Shown piece by piece: positions 32,617-41,295 of a stretch of DNA of 64,000 bases (position 1 is the stretch's first letter; each line of letters begins with the position of its first letter). The position numbers were made by a program, and so were the translations under genes. The notes below the pieces were generated by a model, which saw only the letters and a program-made list of their open reading frames with translations, searched no databases and was not told the DNA's origin. Source of the DNA: Entomohabitans teleogrylli. Lineage in GTDB: Bacteria; Pseudomonadota; Gammaproteobacteria; Enterobacterales; Enterobacteriaceae. The DNA is taken from contig NZ_KQ947380.1 of the NCBI RefSeq assembly GCF_001484765.1, positions 233,780 to 297,779 of the forward strand. Reading direction: 5' to 3'.

Positions 32617-33348
32617 ATGAAAGGCGTTTATCTCGCGCTCGCCCTCGGCTTATTCTCTGGCACGGCGCTGGCGGCGGAGCGGGTGATCCATTTTGGCACC
32701 AGCGCAACTTACCCGCCGTTTGAATTTATCGACAGCAATAATCAGGTGGCCGGATTTGACATCGATATCGCCAGGGCGGTGTGCAAAGAGCTCCAGGCGA
32801 CCTGTAACTTTACTAACCAGAGCTTTGACAGCCTGATCCCGGCGCTGCGCTTTAAGAAGATGGACGCGGTGATCGCCGGCATGGATATCACGCCGCTGCG
32901 TGAAAAACAGATCGATTTCTCTATTCCTTACTACAACGAGCTGTCGGCGGTAGTGGTGGTGCGCAAGGACGCCTTCCACACCTTTGCCGAGCTGAAGGGC
33001 AAGAAACTGGGGCTGGAAAACGGGACTTCCCACCAGCGTTATCTGCAGGATCGCCACCGGGAGATCGACTCCCAGGCTTATGACAGCTACCAGAATGCCT
33101 TAATCGACCTGCGCAATGGCCGTCTCGACGGGGTGTTTGGCGATGTGGCGGCCATGAAGAACTGGCTGAAAGAGAATCCTGATTTCGCGATCATGGATGA
33201 ACGCGCCACCGATCCGGAGTATTACGGTAAAGGCCTGGGGATCGCGCTGCGTAAAGATAATCCGCTGAAGGCGGAGATTAATCAGGCGCTGGAGAAAGTG
33301 ATGGCGTCTCCTGAATATAACGAAATCAAAGCGCGCTGGATTAAGTAA
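32617..33348 (+). CDS. ArtJ-like periplasmic arginine-binding protein
   Basis: The product has 243 residues with a signal peptide ending near GTALAAERV. It matches ArtJ, the periplasmic binding protein of the arginine ABC transporter, throughout (SATYPPFE, GFDIDIA, DAVIAGMDITP, LENGTSHQ, DLRNGRLDGVFGD). I chose ATG 32617 because AGGGAGCA precedes it and the signal peptide begins there. No ABC permease or ATPase gene is adjacent, so it is an orphan that may serve a transporter encoded elsewhere. Neither neighbour is related to it. Confidence 0.85.
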   Translation: MKGVYLALALGLFSGTALAAERVIHFGTSATYPPFEFIDSNNQVAGFDIDIARAVCKELQATCNFTNQSFDSLIPALRFKKMDAVIAGMDITPLREKQIDFSIPYYNELSAVVVVRKDAFHTFAELKGKKLGLENGTSHQRYLQDRHREIDSQAYDSYQNALIDLRNGRLDGVFGDVAAMKNWLKENPDFAIMDERATDPEYYGKGLGIALRKDNPLKAEINQALEKVMASPEYNEIKARWIK

Positions 33349-33358
33349 GCGATAGTTA

Positions 33359-33394
33359 CGGCGCGCCGGGGAACCGACGCGCCGATTGTCATTT
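33359..33394 (+). terminator. Terminator after the artJ-like gene
   Basis: CGGCGCG (33359-33365) and CGCGCCG (33378-33384) form a 7-bp stem, followed by ATTGTCATTTTTATT on the plus strand. It lies 10 bp after the stop codon, between convergent genes. Confidence 0.65.
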
Positions 33395-33397
33395 TTA

Positions 33398-34846
33398 TTA
33401 CCAGATGCCGACCACCTTCATCCATGCCCCGCCGGCCAGCAGCCAGATAGCGATAGAGGCGATGGACACCAGGAAACTGACACCCCACCACTGCCCGGTC
33501 GAGTTATAGCCGGAGCCGAACAGCGCGGGCCCGGGGCCGCCGGAGTACTGGGTCAGGCCCATCGACAGGTTAGAGGTGTAGCCCAGCGTCAACGCCGCCA
33601 GCAGCGGCGGTACGCCCACCGACACCGATACGGCGAGGAAGGCCAGATACATGGCGGAAATATGCGCCATGGCTGAAGCAAAGAAGTAACGGGTGTAGAA
33701 ATAAACCAGAATCAGCACCAGGAAGACCATCAGACAGTCGAAGTGGCCGATATAGCCGACAATACCTTCAGAAATCCAGGTAATCATCCCGTATTTATTC
33801 AGGGCATTCGCCATCATCACCAGTACGGCGAACCAGAACATGGTATCCCACGCGGTTTTCTCTTCAATAATATTCTTCCACGACATGATATTGGAAATAA
33901 GCAGGATCACCAGACCAATAAACGCCGATAGCGTGGCGGGGATCTTGAAGAAAATATCACCTGCGGTCCACAACACAATTAATAGCACGAAATCAAACGC
34001 GAGTATTTTCTCGGCAAGCGACATCGGGCCCATCTTGCGCAGTTCTTCCCGGGCGATACCCGGTATTTCCGGCGTTTTTTTCAATTCCGGCGGATAGATC
34101 ATATACAGGCACAGCGGGATGATCAGCAGCGCCAGCAAGCCGGGGACAATTGCGCCGAGGAACCAGGTGACCCAGTTAATCTCGATGCCCTGGCTACCGG
34201 CCAGTTCGGCGATCAGTGGGTTGCCGGCCATGGCGGTCAGGAACATGGCGCAAATGATGGCATCAATCTGCGAAACGCAGATCATCAGGAAGGCGCCGGC
34301 TTTTCTGGCGGTGGGGCCGGGCTCTGACTGGTAAGCCGAGGCAATCGACTGGGTTATCGGGTACATAATGCCGCCGCCACGCGCCGAGGCGGAGGGAATC
34401 CCCGGCCCGAGTACCATATCCGATAGCGCCAGACCATAGGCGACCCCCAGCATGCTGTGTCCGCATTTGGAAATAAACCACAGTGCGATACGTCGCCCCA
34501 GCCCGGTTTTAATCACCGCCCGGGAAATAAACATCGCGATGCCGATAAGCCAGATGGTACCGTTGGCGAAGCCAGACAGGGCAGCGACTTTGCCGGAGCC
34601 GCCGCCGGATAGTGGGGTGAGGCCGGTCATGGCGGAAACCACCAGCGCCACCATGGTGACCGCGCCCATAGGCATCACCTTAAGGATGATGGCCAGAATG
34701 GTGGCGGCAAACACAGCGAACATGCGCCAGGCGTTAATATCCAGCCCGACGGGGGGCGGCGTAAACCAGATTAAAAGCCCGGTAAATAATGTGAAGACAC
34801 CCTTCCAGAGAGGAAAGGCCAGTTTTACCTGTACCTGTTCATTCAT
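33398..34846 (-). CDS. DASS-family di/tricarboxylate transporter
   Basis: The product has 482 residues with about twelve hydrophobic segments. It aligns with the divalent anion:sodium symporter family in its exchanger branch (TtdT, CitT, YbhI): conserved segments are GFANGTIWLI-AMFISRAVIKTGLGRRIAL, PSASARGGGIMYPI and FFASAMAHISAMY. Members exchange citrate, tartrate or succinate; the substrate cannot be told from sequence. No lyase or two-component system for such an acid is adjacent. It is transcribed alone, divergently from cueR. Confidence 0.85.
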   Translation of the reverse strand: MNEQVQVKLAFPLWKGVFTLFTGLLIWFTPPPVGLDINAWRMFAVFAATILAIILKVMPMGAVTMVALVVSAMTGLTPLSGGGSGKVAALSGFANGTIWLIGIAMFISRAVIKTGLGRRIALWFISKCGHSMLGVAYGLALSDMVLGPGIPSASARGGGIMYPITQSIASAYQSEPGPTARKAGAFLMICVSQIDAIICAMFLTAMAGNPLIAELAGSQGIEINWVTWFLGAIVPGLLALLIIPLCLYMIYPPELKKTPEIPGIAREELRKMGPMSLAEKILAFDFVLLIVLWTAGDIFFKIPATLSAFIGLVILLISNIMSWKNIIEEKTAWDTMFWFAVLVMMANALNKYGMITWISEGIVGYIGHFDCLMVFLVLILVYFYTRYFFASAMAHISAMYLAFLAVSVSVGVPPLLAALTLGYTSNLSMGLTQYSGGPGPALFGSGYNSTGQWWGVSFLVSIASIAIWLLAGGAWMKVVGIW

Positions 34847-35256
34847 CGTTATTTCCCTTTTTATTTTTCCTTTACTCTTTTTGAAGAAATCCGCTTTTTT
34901 ATGTTGTGATGAATATCAAGGATAATGATTAAGGTGCGGAAAAAATTTCTTAAATTAAGCAAATATAATAAGGACTGGCTTAATAATATTTTTTCTTATC
35001 CACTGTCGCTTATTTTTGATATTTATTTGTAATGCAGGTATTGCAACATTGTTAGTTGTGGCGGGTGAAATATAAGAACGAACAGGGTGAAAAAAATACC
35101 ATTATTAATGCGGTTGATTGAGATTAATCTTATGTGGAGATTACCGCACAGTGTGGAAGCTGCAATAGCTGGCGCATGGCGTTGGCTACTATGCCTGAAC
35201 GGGTTAAAATAAAGTAAATGATATCTGCCCTGGTGGCGAGCGCCGATGAGGAAGCG
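34847..35256. other. AT-rich divergent promoter region, DASS transporter / cueR
   Basis: About 410 bp separate the two divergent starts. The sequence is distinctly AT-rich over 34850-35100 and becomes balanced towards cueR. No open reading frame or RNA gene was recognised. It presumably carries both promoters; AT-rich DNA like this is often a target of H-NS silencing, but that is inference. Confidence 0.5.
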
Positions 35257-35661
35257 ATGAATATCAGTGATGTTGCCAGAAAGACCGGGTTGACCAGCAA
35301 GGCGATCCGCTTTTATGAACAAAAGGGCCTGGTGACGCCGCCGCTGCGTGGCGACAATGGTTACCGTAGCTATACCCGCAAACATCTTGATGAACTGACG
35401 CTACTGCGTCAGGCGCGGCTGGTGGGATTTAATCTTGAAGAGTGTCGCGAACTGATTGGCCTGTTTAATAATCCCGATCGCCACAGTGCCGATGTCAAAG
35501 CGCGCACGCTGCAAAAAGTGGCGGAAATCGATCGCCATATCGCCGAGCTAACGACGATGCGCGATCAGCTACAGGGGCTGGCGGATAGCTGCCCGGGGGA
35601 TGACAGCGCCGATTGCCCGATTATTGATAATCTTACCGGCTGCTGCCATCGTCGCGGCTAA
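35257..35661 (+). CDS. cueR: CueR, MerR-family copper-responsive activator
   Basis: From the ATG at 35257 (GAGGAAG upstream) the product has 134 residues (E. coli 135); the ATG at 35218 would add 13 residues. The N-terminal MerR helix-turn-helix reads [21 protein letters not shown]. The metal loop keeps both cysteines in [11 protein letters not shown], and a terminal CCHR follows. It senses Cu(I) with very high affinity and activates copA (site at 30351-30371) and cueO. Confidence 0.97.
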   Translation: MNISDVARKTGLTSKAIRFYEQKGLVTPPLRGDNGYRSYTRKHLDELTLLRQARLVGFNLEECRELIGLFNNPDRHSADVKARTLQKVAEIDRHIAELTTMRDQLQGLADSCPGDDSADCPIIDNLTGCCHRRG

Positions 35662-36562
35662 CACAGGTGCGTGCGGCCCCTTGCCGCACGCTTGCCTGGG
35701 CGCTGCGCGTCGATTCACGGGCGAATTCATCCGACCAGACTACTTTTCTGCCCCAGAAGTTATCCCGGTTGACCAGCGTTTTGTCCAGATGGTCATCGTT
35801 GAAGGCCATATAGCTACAAATCCAGATCCACTGCCGATACGGATGGCTGCTCAGTTCGTTCCCGGAGACACTGAGCAGAAATTTATCCACCATTTGAGTG
35901 GTTTCGGGGGCACAGACCACACCGTAAAGACAGCGACTGGTATAAGGGGCTCCCTTAACGCGGGCAGAGAAATAGGTTTCCACCCCCTGAACATCCTGCC
36001 AGTCGAAGACCTTCTGCACCGGGCGAGTGGGTAGAAAGAAGGGGAAGGTAAACATCGCTTTTATTGAATCGCCCAATTGCCAGACTTGCAGGTTCACATA
36101 GTCATAGACGTAAACCTTACCGGTCTTGCGATTAAAGCGCAGTGGATAATCTTTAGGGGCGAACAGAAAATAGTTAAATGATGTCAGGCCGACAACCAGT
36201 AGCAGACAGACGGAAAATAGCATCAGCGTCCAGGTATTTTTGTCTCTGCTGTCCGTCCCGCTATATATTTTTACGCTTTCTTCAACACCGCCAGTACAGA
36301 CAAAAAATAGCGTAAAGGAGACGACAACCAGCGCCAGCAGGCCAGTAAGTATCAGATGGATAAGATGGCGATAGCGCTCATTGGGACGACGACGTGAGAT
36401 TTCACAATAATCGTCGTTTACAAACAGTAGTGTGCCGTTATGTTCCAGTTTTTGAGCGCTGTCATTATTGGTGTTCAGTACCCTTCTGACCGGGGCGCTG
36501 TTCGTCCACTTATTGAGATCCTGGAGCCAGTGGGAGAGTTGCGGCGTATATTTTGAGGGCAT
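35633..36562 (-). CDS. DUF6708-like two-helix membrane protein
   Basis: The product has 309 residues. Two hydrophobic segments near residues 67-90 and 110-135 are followed by a soluble domain containing [17 protein letters not shown], a segment I associate with DUF6708 proteins. Such proteins are often found near Rhs or type VI secretion cargo, but none is visible here. The start has AAGGAAAG upstream. It overlaps the 3' end of cueR by 29 bp tail to tail. E. coli has no counterpart between cueR and ybbJ. Its function is unknown. Confidence 0.7.
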   Translation of the reverse strand: MPSKYTPQLSHWLQDLNKWTNSAPVRRVLNTNNDSAQKLEHNGTLLFVNDDYCEISRRRPNERYRHLIHLILTGLLALVVVSFTLFFVCTGGVEESVKIYSGTDSRDKNTWTLMLFSVCLLLVVGLTSFNYFLFAPKDYPLRFNRKTGKVYVYDYVNLQVWQLGDSIKAMFTFPFFLPTRPVQKVFDWQDVQGVETYFSARVKGAPYTSRCLYGVVCAPETTQMVDKFLLSVSGNELSSHPYRQWIWICSYMAFNDDHLDKTLVNRDNFWGRKVVWSDEFARESTRSAQASVRQGAARTCVSRDDGSSR

Positions 36563-36619
36563 AACTTTCCTTGTCGTTCTGGTACGCCGGCGTCCTGCCG
36601 GCGCGGATTAATACACAGT

Positions 36620-37072
36620 TTAACGCTGGATGAGGCGGACGTGCAGGGTAATGCCGTCGATGGCGATGACTTCTACCCGGGCGCCGGCGGGAAGATCTTC
36701 ATCGGCGCGCACCGGCCATGAGCTGTCGCCAACCCGGGCGTTACCGCGCCCGTTGACCAGCGCGCTATCCAGCACCAGAAGCTGGCCAATTAACTGCTGG
36801 CCGCGCTGGTTGAGGGGCTGGCCGCCAGGCCGACGACGGCGGGCCACTAACCAGCGCCACCACAGTATCGCGGCGACGACGGTCAGTACCGCAAAGCATA
36901 GCCCCTGCCACTCCAGACCCAGCGGCAGCGCCCAGGTCAGCAGACCGGTGACCAGCGCCGCAATACCACTCCACAGCAGGTAGCCGCCGGCGCCCAGCAT
37001 CTCAGCCGCCAGCAGCAGGCCGCCCAGGCAGAGCCAGAAAATGTGGGCGTTGGCGAGGATCGGTTCCATCAT
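36620..37072 (-). CDS. ybbJ: YbbJ, NfeD-family membrane protein
   Basis: The product has 150 residues (E. coli 151), with hydrophobic helices in the first 75 residues and a C-terminal OB-fold domain of the NfeD type. Its start overlaps the qmcA stop by 4 bp, so the two are translationally coupled. NfeD proteins are partners of SPFH/stomatin proteins such as QmcA; the pair is thought to organise membrane microdomains or their proteolysis. Confidence 0.93.
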   Translation of the reverse strand: MMEPILANAHIFWLCLGGLLLAAEMLGAGGYLLWSGIAALVTGLLTWALPLGLEWQGLCFAVLTVVAAILWWRWLVARRRRPGGQPLNQRGQQLIGQLLVLDSALVNGRGNARVGDSSWPVRADEDLPAGARVEVIAIDGITLHVRLIQR

Positions 37073-37992
37073 AATTTTTTCCGATCGCTGGAGCTCTCTT
37101 TCAGCAGTTCGCTTATGCCGGCGATAGAGCCCATCAGGCTGCTGGCATCCAGCGGCATCAGCACCACTTTACTGTTCTGGGCGGCGCCAATCTGTTGCAG
37201 AGCCTCGGTATATTTCTGGGCCACAAAGTAGTTCACGGCCTTGATGTCCCCGGCGGCAATTGCTTCGGATACCATTTGGGTGGCCCGGGCTTCCGCTTCC
37301 GCAGAACGTTCACGGGCTTCCGCCTGCAGAAATGCCGACTGGCGATCGCCTTCCGCTTTGAGGATCTGCGACTGCTTTTCCCCTTCGGCTTTGAGGATCT
37401 CCGCCTGGCGAACCCCTTCGGCTTCGAGAATATAGGCGCGCTTGGTACGTTCGGCTTTCATCTGGGCGTTCATTGAGGCGATCAATTCGGCAGGCGGGCG
37501 GACGTCGCGAATCTCGATACGGGTAACTTTGATGCCCCATGGGTTAGTGGCTTCATCAACAATATGCAGCAGGCGTGAGTTGATGCTGTCGCGCTGAGAG
37601 AGCATTTCATCCAGCTCCATCGACCCCAGCACGGTACGGATATTGGTCATGGTCAGATTGATAATCGCCAGTTCCAGATTGCTCACCTCATAGGCGGCGC
37701 GGGCGGGGTCGATCACCTGGATAAAGCAGACGGCGTCAATGGTGACGTTGGCGTTATCTTTGGAGATAACCTCCTGGGAGGGGATATCCAGCACCTGTTC
37801 CATCATGTTGATCTTGCGGCCGACGCGATCCATAAACGGCACCACAATATTCAGGCCCGGCATCAGGGTTTTGGTGTAGCGCCCGAAGCGCTCCACGGTC
37901 CACTGAAACCCCTGCGGCACAATTTTAACCCCGGCAAATACAATCACCAGCGCCACAAGAATCACTACAGGTATGACAGTCAGCACAAACAC
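37069..37992 (-). CDS. qmcA: QmcA, SPFH/Band-7 membrane protein
   Basis: The product has 307 residues (E. coli 305). One N-terminal transmembrane helix ([17 protein letters not shown]) is followed by a Band-7 domain and a coiled-coil region with repeats of the type AEGxRQxxxLKAEG around residues 190-240. In E. coli it interacts with FtsH-HflKC complexes and is a multicopy suppressor of an ftsH htpX double mutant. It forms an operon with ybbJ. Confidence 0.94.
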   Translation of the reverse strand: MFVLTVIPVVILVALVIVFAGVKIVPQGFQWTVERFGRYTKTLMPGLNIVVPFMDRVGRKINMMEQVLDIPSQEVISKDNANVTIDAVCFIQVIDPARAAYEVSNLELAIINLTMTNIRTVLGSMELDEMLSQRDSINSRLLHIVDEATNPWGIKVTRIEIRDVRPPAELIASMNAQMKAERTKRAYILEAEGVRQAEILKAEGEKQSQILKAEGDRQSAFLQAEARERSAEAEARATQMVSEAIAAGDIKAVNYFVAQKYTEALQQIGAAQNSKVVLMPLDASSLMGSIAGISELLKESSSDRKKL

Positions 37993-38207
37993 CTCCTATG
38001 TATGTTGAAGTCAGTCACCGCCGATCGGCGATGGCTGGAATGGCAAGCATAATCGATGAAGCCAGATTATTCTGTGGCACCGCTAAATGATCGGCGAAAA
38101 CGGACCAACAGGTAAAGCGTTTTTGGCTACAGGAAGGATGGGAAGGGGAAATCGCGGATGTGCTGTGTCGCGAAGGCGGGCCGCTCGCGGCGGCCCGGGG
38201 TTATCAA

Positions 38208-39062
38208 TCAATACAGCAGTGAATACAATTTGCGGCGGTATGTCGAGGCCAGCGTATCGCCGGTGCCCAGCGCGGCAAGGATCTCCTGGAAGGTCTTGCG
38301 CAACTGACCATCGGCGGCGCCGAGGTCTTTTTTCAGATGGCTGAACAGCAACGCCAGCGCTTCTTCATTACGACCCACCTGGTGAAGCTGTACCGCCAGT
38401 TGGGTGGCGAGCTGGGCATCGTCGGGATTTGCCTGGACCTGCTGCTGCAACTGCTGGATTTCCGGGGAGTCCGCCGCCTGCTTCAGTAGCTCAATCTGCG
38501 CCACCAGCCCCTGATAGCGGGTATCCTGATCCTGGAGAGGAATGGTATTCAGTACCGTTTCCGCTTCGTCGCTGCGGTTCAGGGCAATCAGGTTTTCCGC
38601 CAGCAGCAGGCCGATTTCGCCGTCCTGGCTGGAGAGTTGCCAGGCCTCTTTCAGCAGCGGCAGCGCGTCGGCGTGGTTACCTTGTTCCATCAGTTGCATG
38701 GCCTGCCGGGCTTTCAGCTCTTCTTCGCGGGGTAAGACTTTTTCCAGCAGCGCGCGAATGGCTTCTTCCGGCTGCGGCCCCTGGAAGCCATCCACCGGCT
38801 GGCCGTTCTGGAACAGATAAACGGTAGGGATCGCGCGCAGGCCAAACTGGGAGGCCACCATTTGTTCGGCGTCGCAGTCGACTTTAGCCAGCACGAACTG
38901 GCCGCTGTACTGGGCAGCGAGCTTTTCCAGCACCGGGGTGAGCTGCTGGCAGTGCTGGCTGCGATCGGACCAGAAATAGAACAGCACCGGCACGGTCATC
39001 GACTGGTCGAGGGTCTGATGCAGGTTAGCTTCGGTAATGTTGACAATATTTTCTGCAGACAT
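38208..39062 (-). CDS. cnoX: CnoX (YbbN), chaperedoxin
   Basis: The product has 284 residues, equal to E. coli CnoX. An N-terminal thioredoxin domain has SQHC in place of the CxxC active site, as in CnoX, so it lacks redox-pair activity. C-terminal TPR-like repeats follow from about residue 110. Family knowledge: after chlorination by hypochlorous acid it acts as a holdase and hands clients to GroEL and DnaK. Confidence 0.95.
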   Translation of the reverse strand: MSAENIVNITEANLHQTLDQSMTVPVLFYFWSDRSQHCQQLTPVLEKLAAQYSGQFVLAKVDCDAEQMVASQFGLRAIPTVYLFQNGQPVDGFQGPQPEEAIRALLEKVLPREEELKARQAMQLMEQGNHADALPLLKEAWQLSSQDGEIGLLLAENLIALNRSDEAETVLNTIPLQDQDTRYQGLVAQIELLKQAADSPEIQQLQQQVQANPDDAQLATQLAVQLHQVGRNEEALALLFSHLKKDLGAADGQLRKTFQEILAALGTGDTLASTYRRKLYSLLY

Positions 39063-39212
39063 GAGTCACTCTCTGTTTGGCCCCGCGATCTTGCGCCTGG
39101 CACCGGGCAAAGGCGCTGCGCGGGAGGTGTTCTGGCCGCACGGGATGCGCCGTAAAGGAAAACGTTCTGGTAAGTATTACTCCGATATGGGGATATAACC
39201 GCCTGCTTCAAC

Positions 39213-39983
39213 TTAGCCGCGTAAAATTTTATCCATCACTCGCTCCGGCAGCAGACGTTTCAGCCAGCGGACCACCACGGTCACCAGCGTCACCGGGTAA
39301 CGCAGGCGCGGGCGCGGGCTGGAAAACGCGGCGGTCACTTTGGCTACCACCGCTTCCGGGCCGAGCGTAAAGCGCGCCGCGATGCCGGGGTTTTCCACCG
39401 GCTGATCGGCCTGGGTCTGGCTAACATTACTGGTAAAATGCGTGCGTATCGGCCCCGGCTCTATCAGGCTGACGTGGATGCCGCTGCCGTGCAGTTCCAT
39501 ACGCAGCGTGTCCGACCAGGCCTCCAGCGCATACTTACTGGCGGCATAGGCGCCGCGTCCCGGTGTGGCGATTAACCCCATCACCGAACTGGTCATCACA
39601 ATACGCCCCTCGCGATGCGGGAGCATCGCCGGCAACAGCAGCATGGTGAGCTGGTGGGCGCCAAAAAAGTTACTGGCGAATTGCTGCTCCATTTGCTCGC
39701 GGCTGATGGTGGTCAGGGCGCCGTAAACCCCGTAGCCGGCGTTATTGAATAAGCCGTAAAGCCGGTTGCTGGTCAGTTCTATAACCTGCCGCGCCGCCGC
39801 TTCGACGCTGGTGGGATCGTCAAGATCAAGCAGCACGCCGGTATGGCCGAGCGCGTTCATGCGCTCCACATCCTGCGGCTTGCGGCAGGCGGCCAGCACC
39901 CGATAGCCCAGCCCCTGTAATTCTGCCGCGCAGGCCAGCCCGATACCGCTGGAACAACCTGTAATTAATATATTTTTTTGCAT
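39213..39983 (-). CDS. ybbO: YbbO, short-chain dehydrogenase/reductase
   Basis: The product has 256 residues. The Rossmann glycine motif GCSSGIG lies at residues 9-15, NNAGYG in the middle, and the catalytic YAASK near residue 147. In E. coli YbbO is an NADP-dependent aldehyde reductase reported to act on medium- and long-chain aldehydes. It lies just downstream of tesA on the same strand with a 28-bp gap, so it is probably in one operon, consistent with lipid-derived substrates. Confidence 0.92.
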   Translation of the reverse strand: MQKNILITGCSSGIGLACAAELQGLGYRVLAACRKPQDVERMNALGHTGVLLDLDDPTSVEAAARQVIELTSNRLYGLFNNAGYGVYGALTTISREQMEQQFASNFFGAHQLTMLLLPAMLPHREGRIVMTSSVMGLIATPGRGAYAASKYALEAWSDTLRMELHGSGIHVSLIEPGPIRTHFTSNVSQTQADQPVENPGIAARFTLGPEAVVAKVTAAFSSPRPRLRYPVTLVTVVVRWLKRLLPERVMDKILRG

Positions 39984-40011
39984 AACTTTACGTGTCGCTC
40001 AATCAGATTGT

Positions 40012-40641
40012 TCATGAGTCATGTTTAACTAGAGGCGTCAGGTGCGTCGCCATCCAGTCGGCGATGAACGGCTGCGCGTCACCGTTCGGATGAATGCCAT
40101 CATCCTGCATCCATTGTGGTTTCAGGTAGACTTCTTCCATAAAGAACGGCAGTAATGGAATATCCGCCGTCTGCGCCAGCCGCGGGTAGATGGCGCTGAA
40201 CGCCTCATTATAACGCCGCCCGTAGTTGGCGGGCAGGCGAATCTGCATCAGCAGCGGTTGAGCGTCCGCCGTTTTGACCGCGCTGACAATCTGCCCGAGG
40301 TTTTTTTCGATATCAACGGGGGAGAAACCGCGCAGGCCGTCGTTGCCGCCCAGTTCAATCAGCACCCAGCGCGGCTGATGCTGTTTGAGCAGCGCGGGCA
40401 GCCGGGAAAGTCCCTGGGCGGCGGTGTCGCCGCTGATGCTGGCGTTCACCACCTGAATTTGCCGCGGCTGCCATTTGTCGTTGAGCAGGGCAGGCCAGGC
40501 GGAGGACGCGGACATCCGGTATCCGGCGCTGAGGCTGTCTCCCAGAATCAGCAGCGTATCGGCCGCCGCAGCGCGAAACGTTATCAATGCCAGCAACAGG
40601 AAAGGTAAATGCCAGCGGAAAACATTGTTGAAGTTCATCAT
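40012..40641 (-). CDS. tesA: TesA, periplasmic acyl-CoA thioesterase I/lysophospholipase L1
   Basis: The product has 209 residues (E. coli 208). The signal peptide ends at TFRAAAADTLL. The catalytic serine is in the GDSL motif (ILGDSLSAGYR, block I), with GGND in block III and DGIHPN (catalytic Asp and His) near the end. It hydrolyses thioesters and lysophospholipids. Its start lies inside ybbA: the two divergent genes overlap head to head by 33 bp, as in E. coli. Confidence 0.96.
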   Translation of the reverse strand: MMNFNNVFRWHLPFLLLALITFRAAAADTLLILGDSLSAGYRMSASSAWPALLNDKWQPRQIQVVNASISGDTAAQGLSRLPALLKQHQPRWVLIELGGNDGLRGFSPVDIEKNLGQIVSAVKTADAQPLLMQIRLPANYGRRYNEAFSAIYPRLAQTADIPLLPFFMEEVYLKPQWMQDDGIHPNGDAQPFIADWMATHLTPLVKHDS

Positions 40642-41295
40642 CTTAAGAAGTCCGTCGGTCAGGGTGATCGGGCGCTATCCATCCTTACCGGAGTTGAGCT
40701 GGTTGTCAAACCGGCGCAGACGATAGCGCTGATCGGCGAATCCGGCTCCGGCAAGTCCACGCTGCTGGCGATTCTCGCCGGCCTTGATGATGGCAGCAGC
40801 GGGCAGGTGAATCTGCTGGGGCAGCCGCTGCACGAAATGGATGAAGAGGCCCGGGCGGCGCTGCGGGCGAAAAACGTCGGCTTTGTCTTTCAATCTTTCA
40901 TGCTGGTGCCGACCCTGACGGCGCTGGAAAACGTCGAACTGCCGGCGCTGCTGCGCGGCGAGAACGACGCCAGCAGCCAGGCGCAGGCCCGGGCGCTGCT
41001 GGAGCAGCTTGGCCTCGGCCAGCGTCTCGGCCATCTGCCGGCGCAACTGTCGGGGGGCGAGCAGCAGCGAGTGGCGCTGGCGCGCGCGTTTAATGGCCGT
41101 CCGGCGGTTCTGTTCGCCGATGAACCGACCGGCAACCTTGATCGCCAGACCGGCGATCGTATCGCCGATCTACTGTTTTCCATGAACCGCGATTTTGCCA
41201 CCACCCTGATTCTGGTTACCCATGATGCCCAACTGGCCGCTCGCTGCGACCGCCGACTGCGGCTGCGTGACGGTAAATTGTCGGAGGAATCATGA
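40609..41295 (+). CDS. ybbA: YbbA, ABC transporter ATPase
   Basis: The product has 228 residues (same as E. coli). Walker A is GESGSGKST, the signature motif LSGGEQQRVALARA and Walker B VLFADEP. It is close to LolD and MacB-type ATPases. Its stop overlaps the ybbP start (ATGA), and the two form a putative exporter; release of lipids or of TesA-linked material has been suggested but not shown. Confidence 0.95.
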   Translation: MPAENIVEVHHLKKSVGQGDRALSILTGVELVVKPAQTIALIGESGSGKSTLLAILAGLDDGSSGQVNLLGQPLHEMDEEARAALRAKNVGFVFQSFMLVPTLTALENVELPALLRGENDASSQAQARALLEQLGLGQRLGHLPAQLSGGEQQRVALARAFNGRPAVLFADEPTGNLDRQTGDRIADLLFSMNRDFATTLILVTHDAQLAARCDRRLRLRDGKLSEES

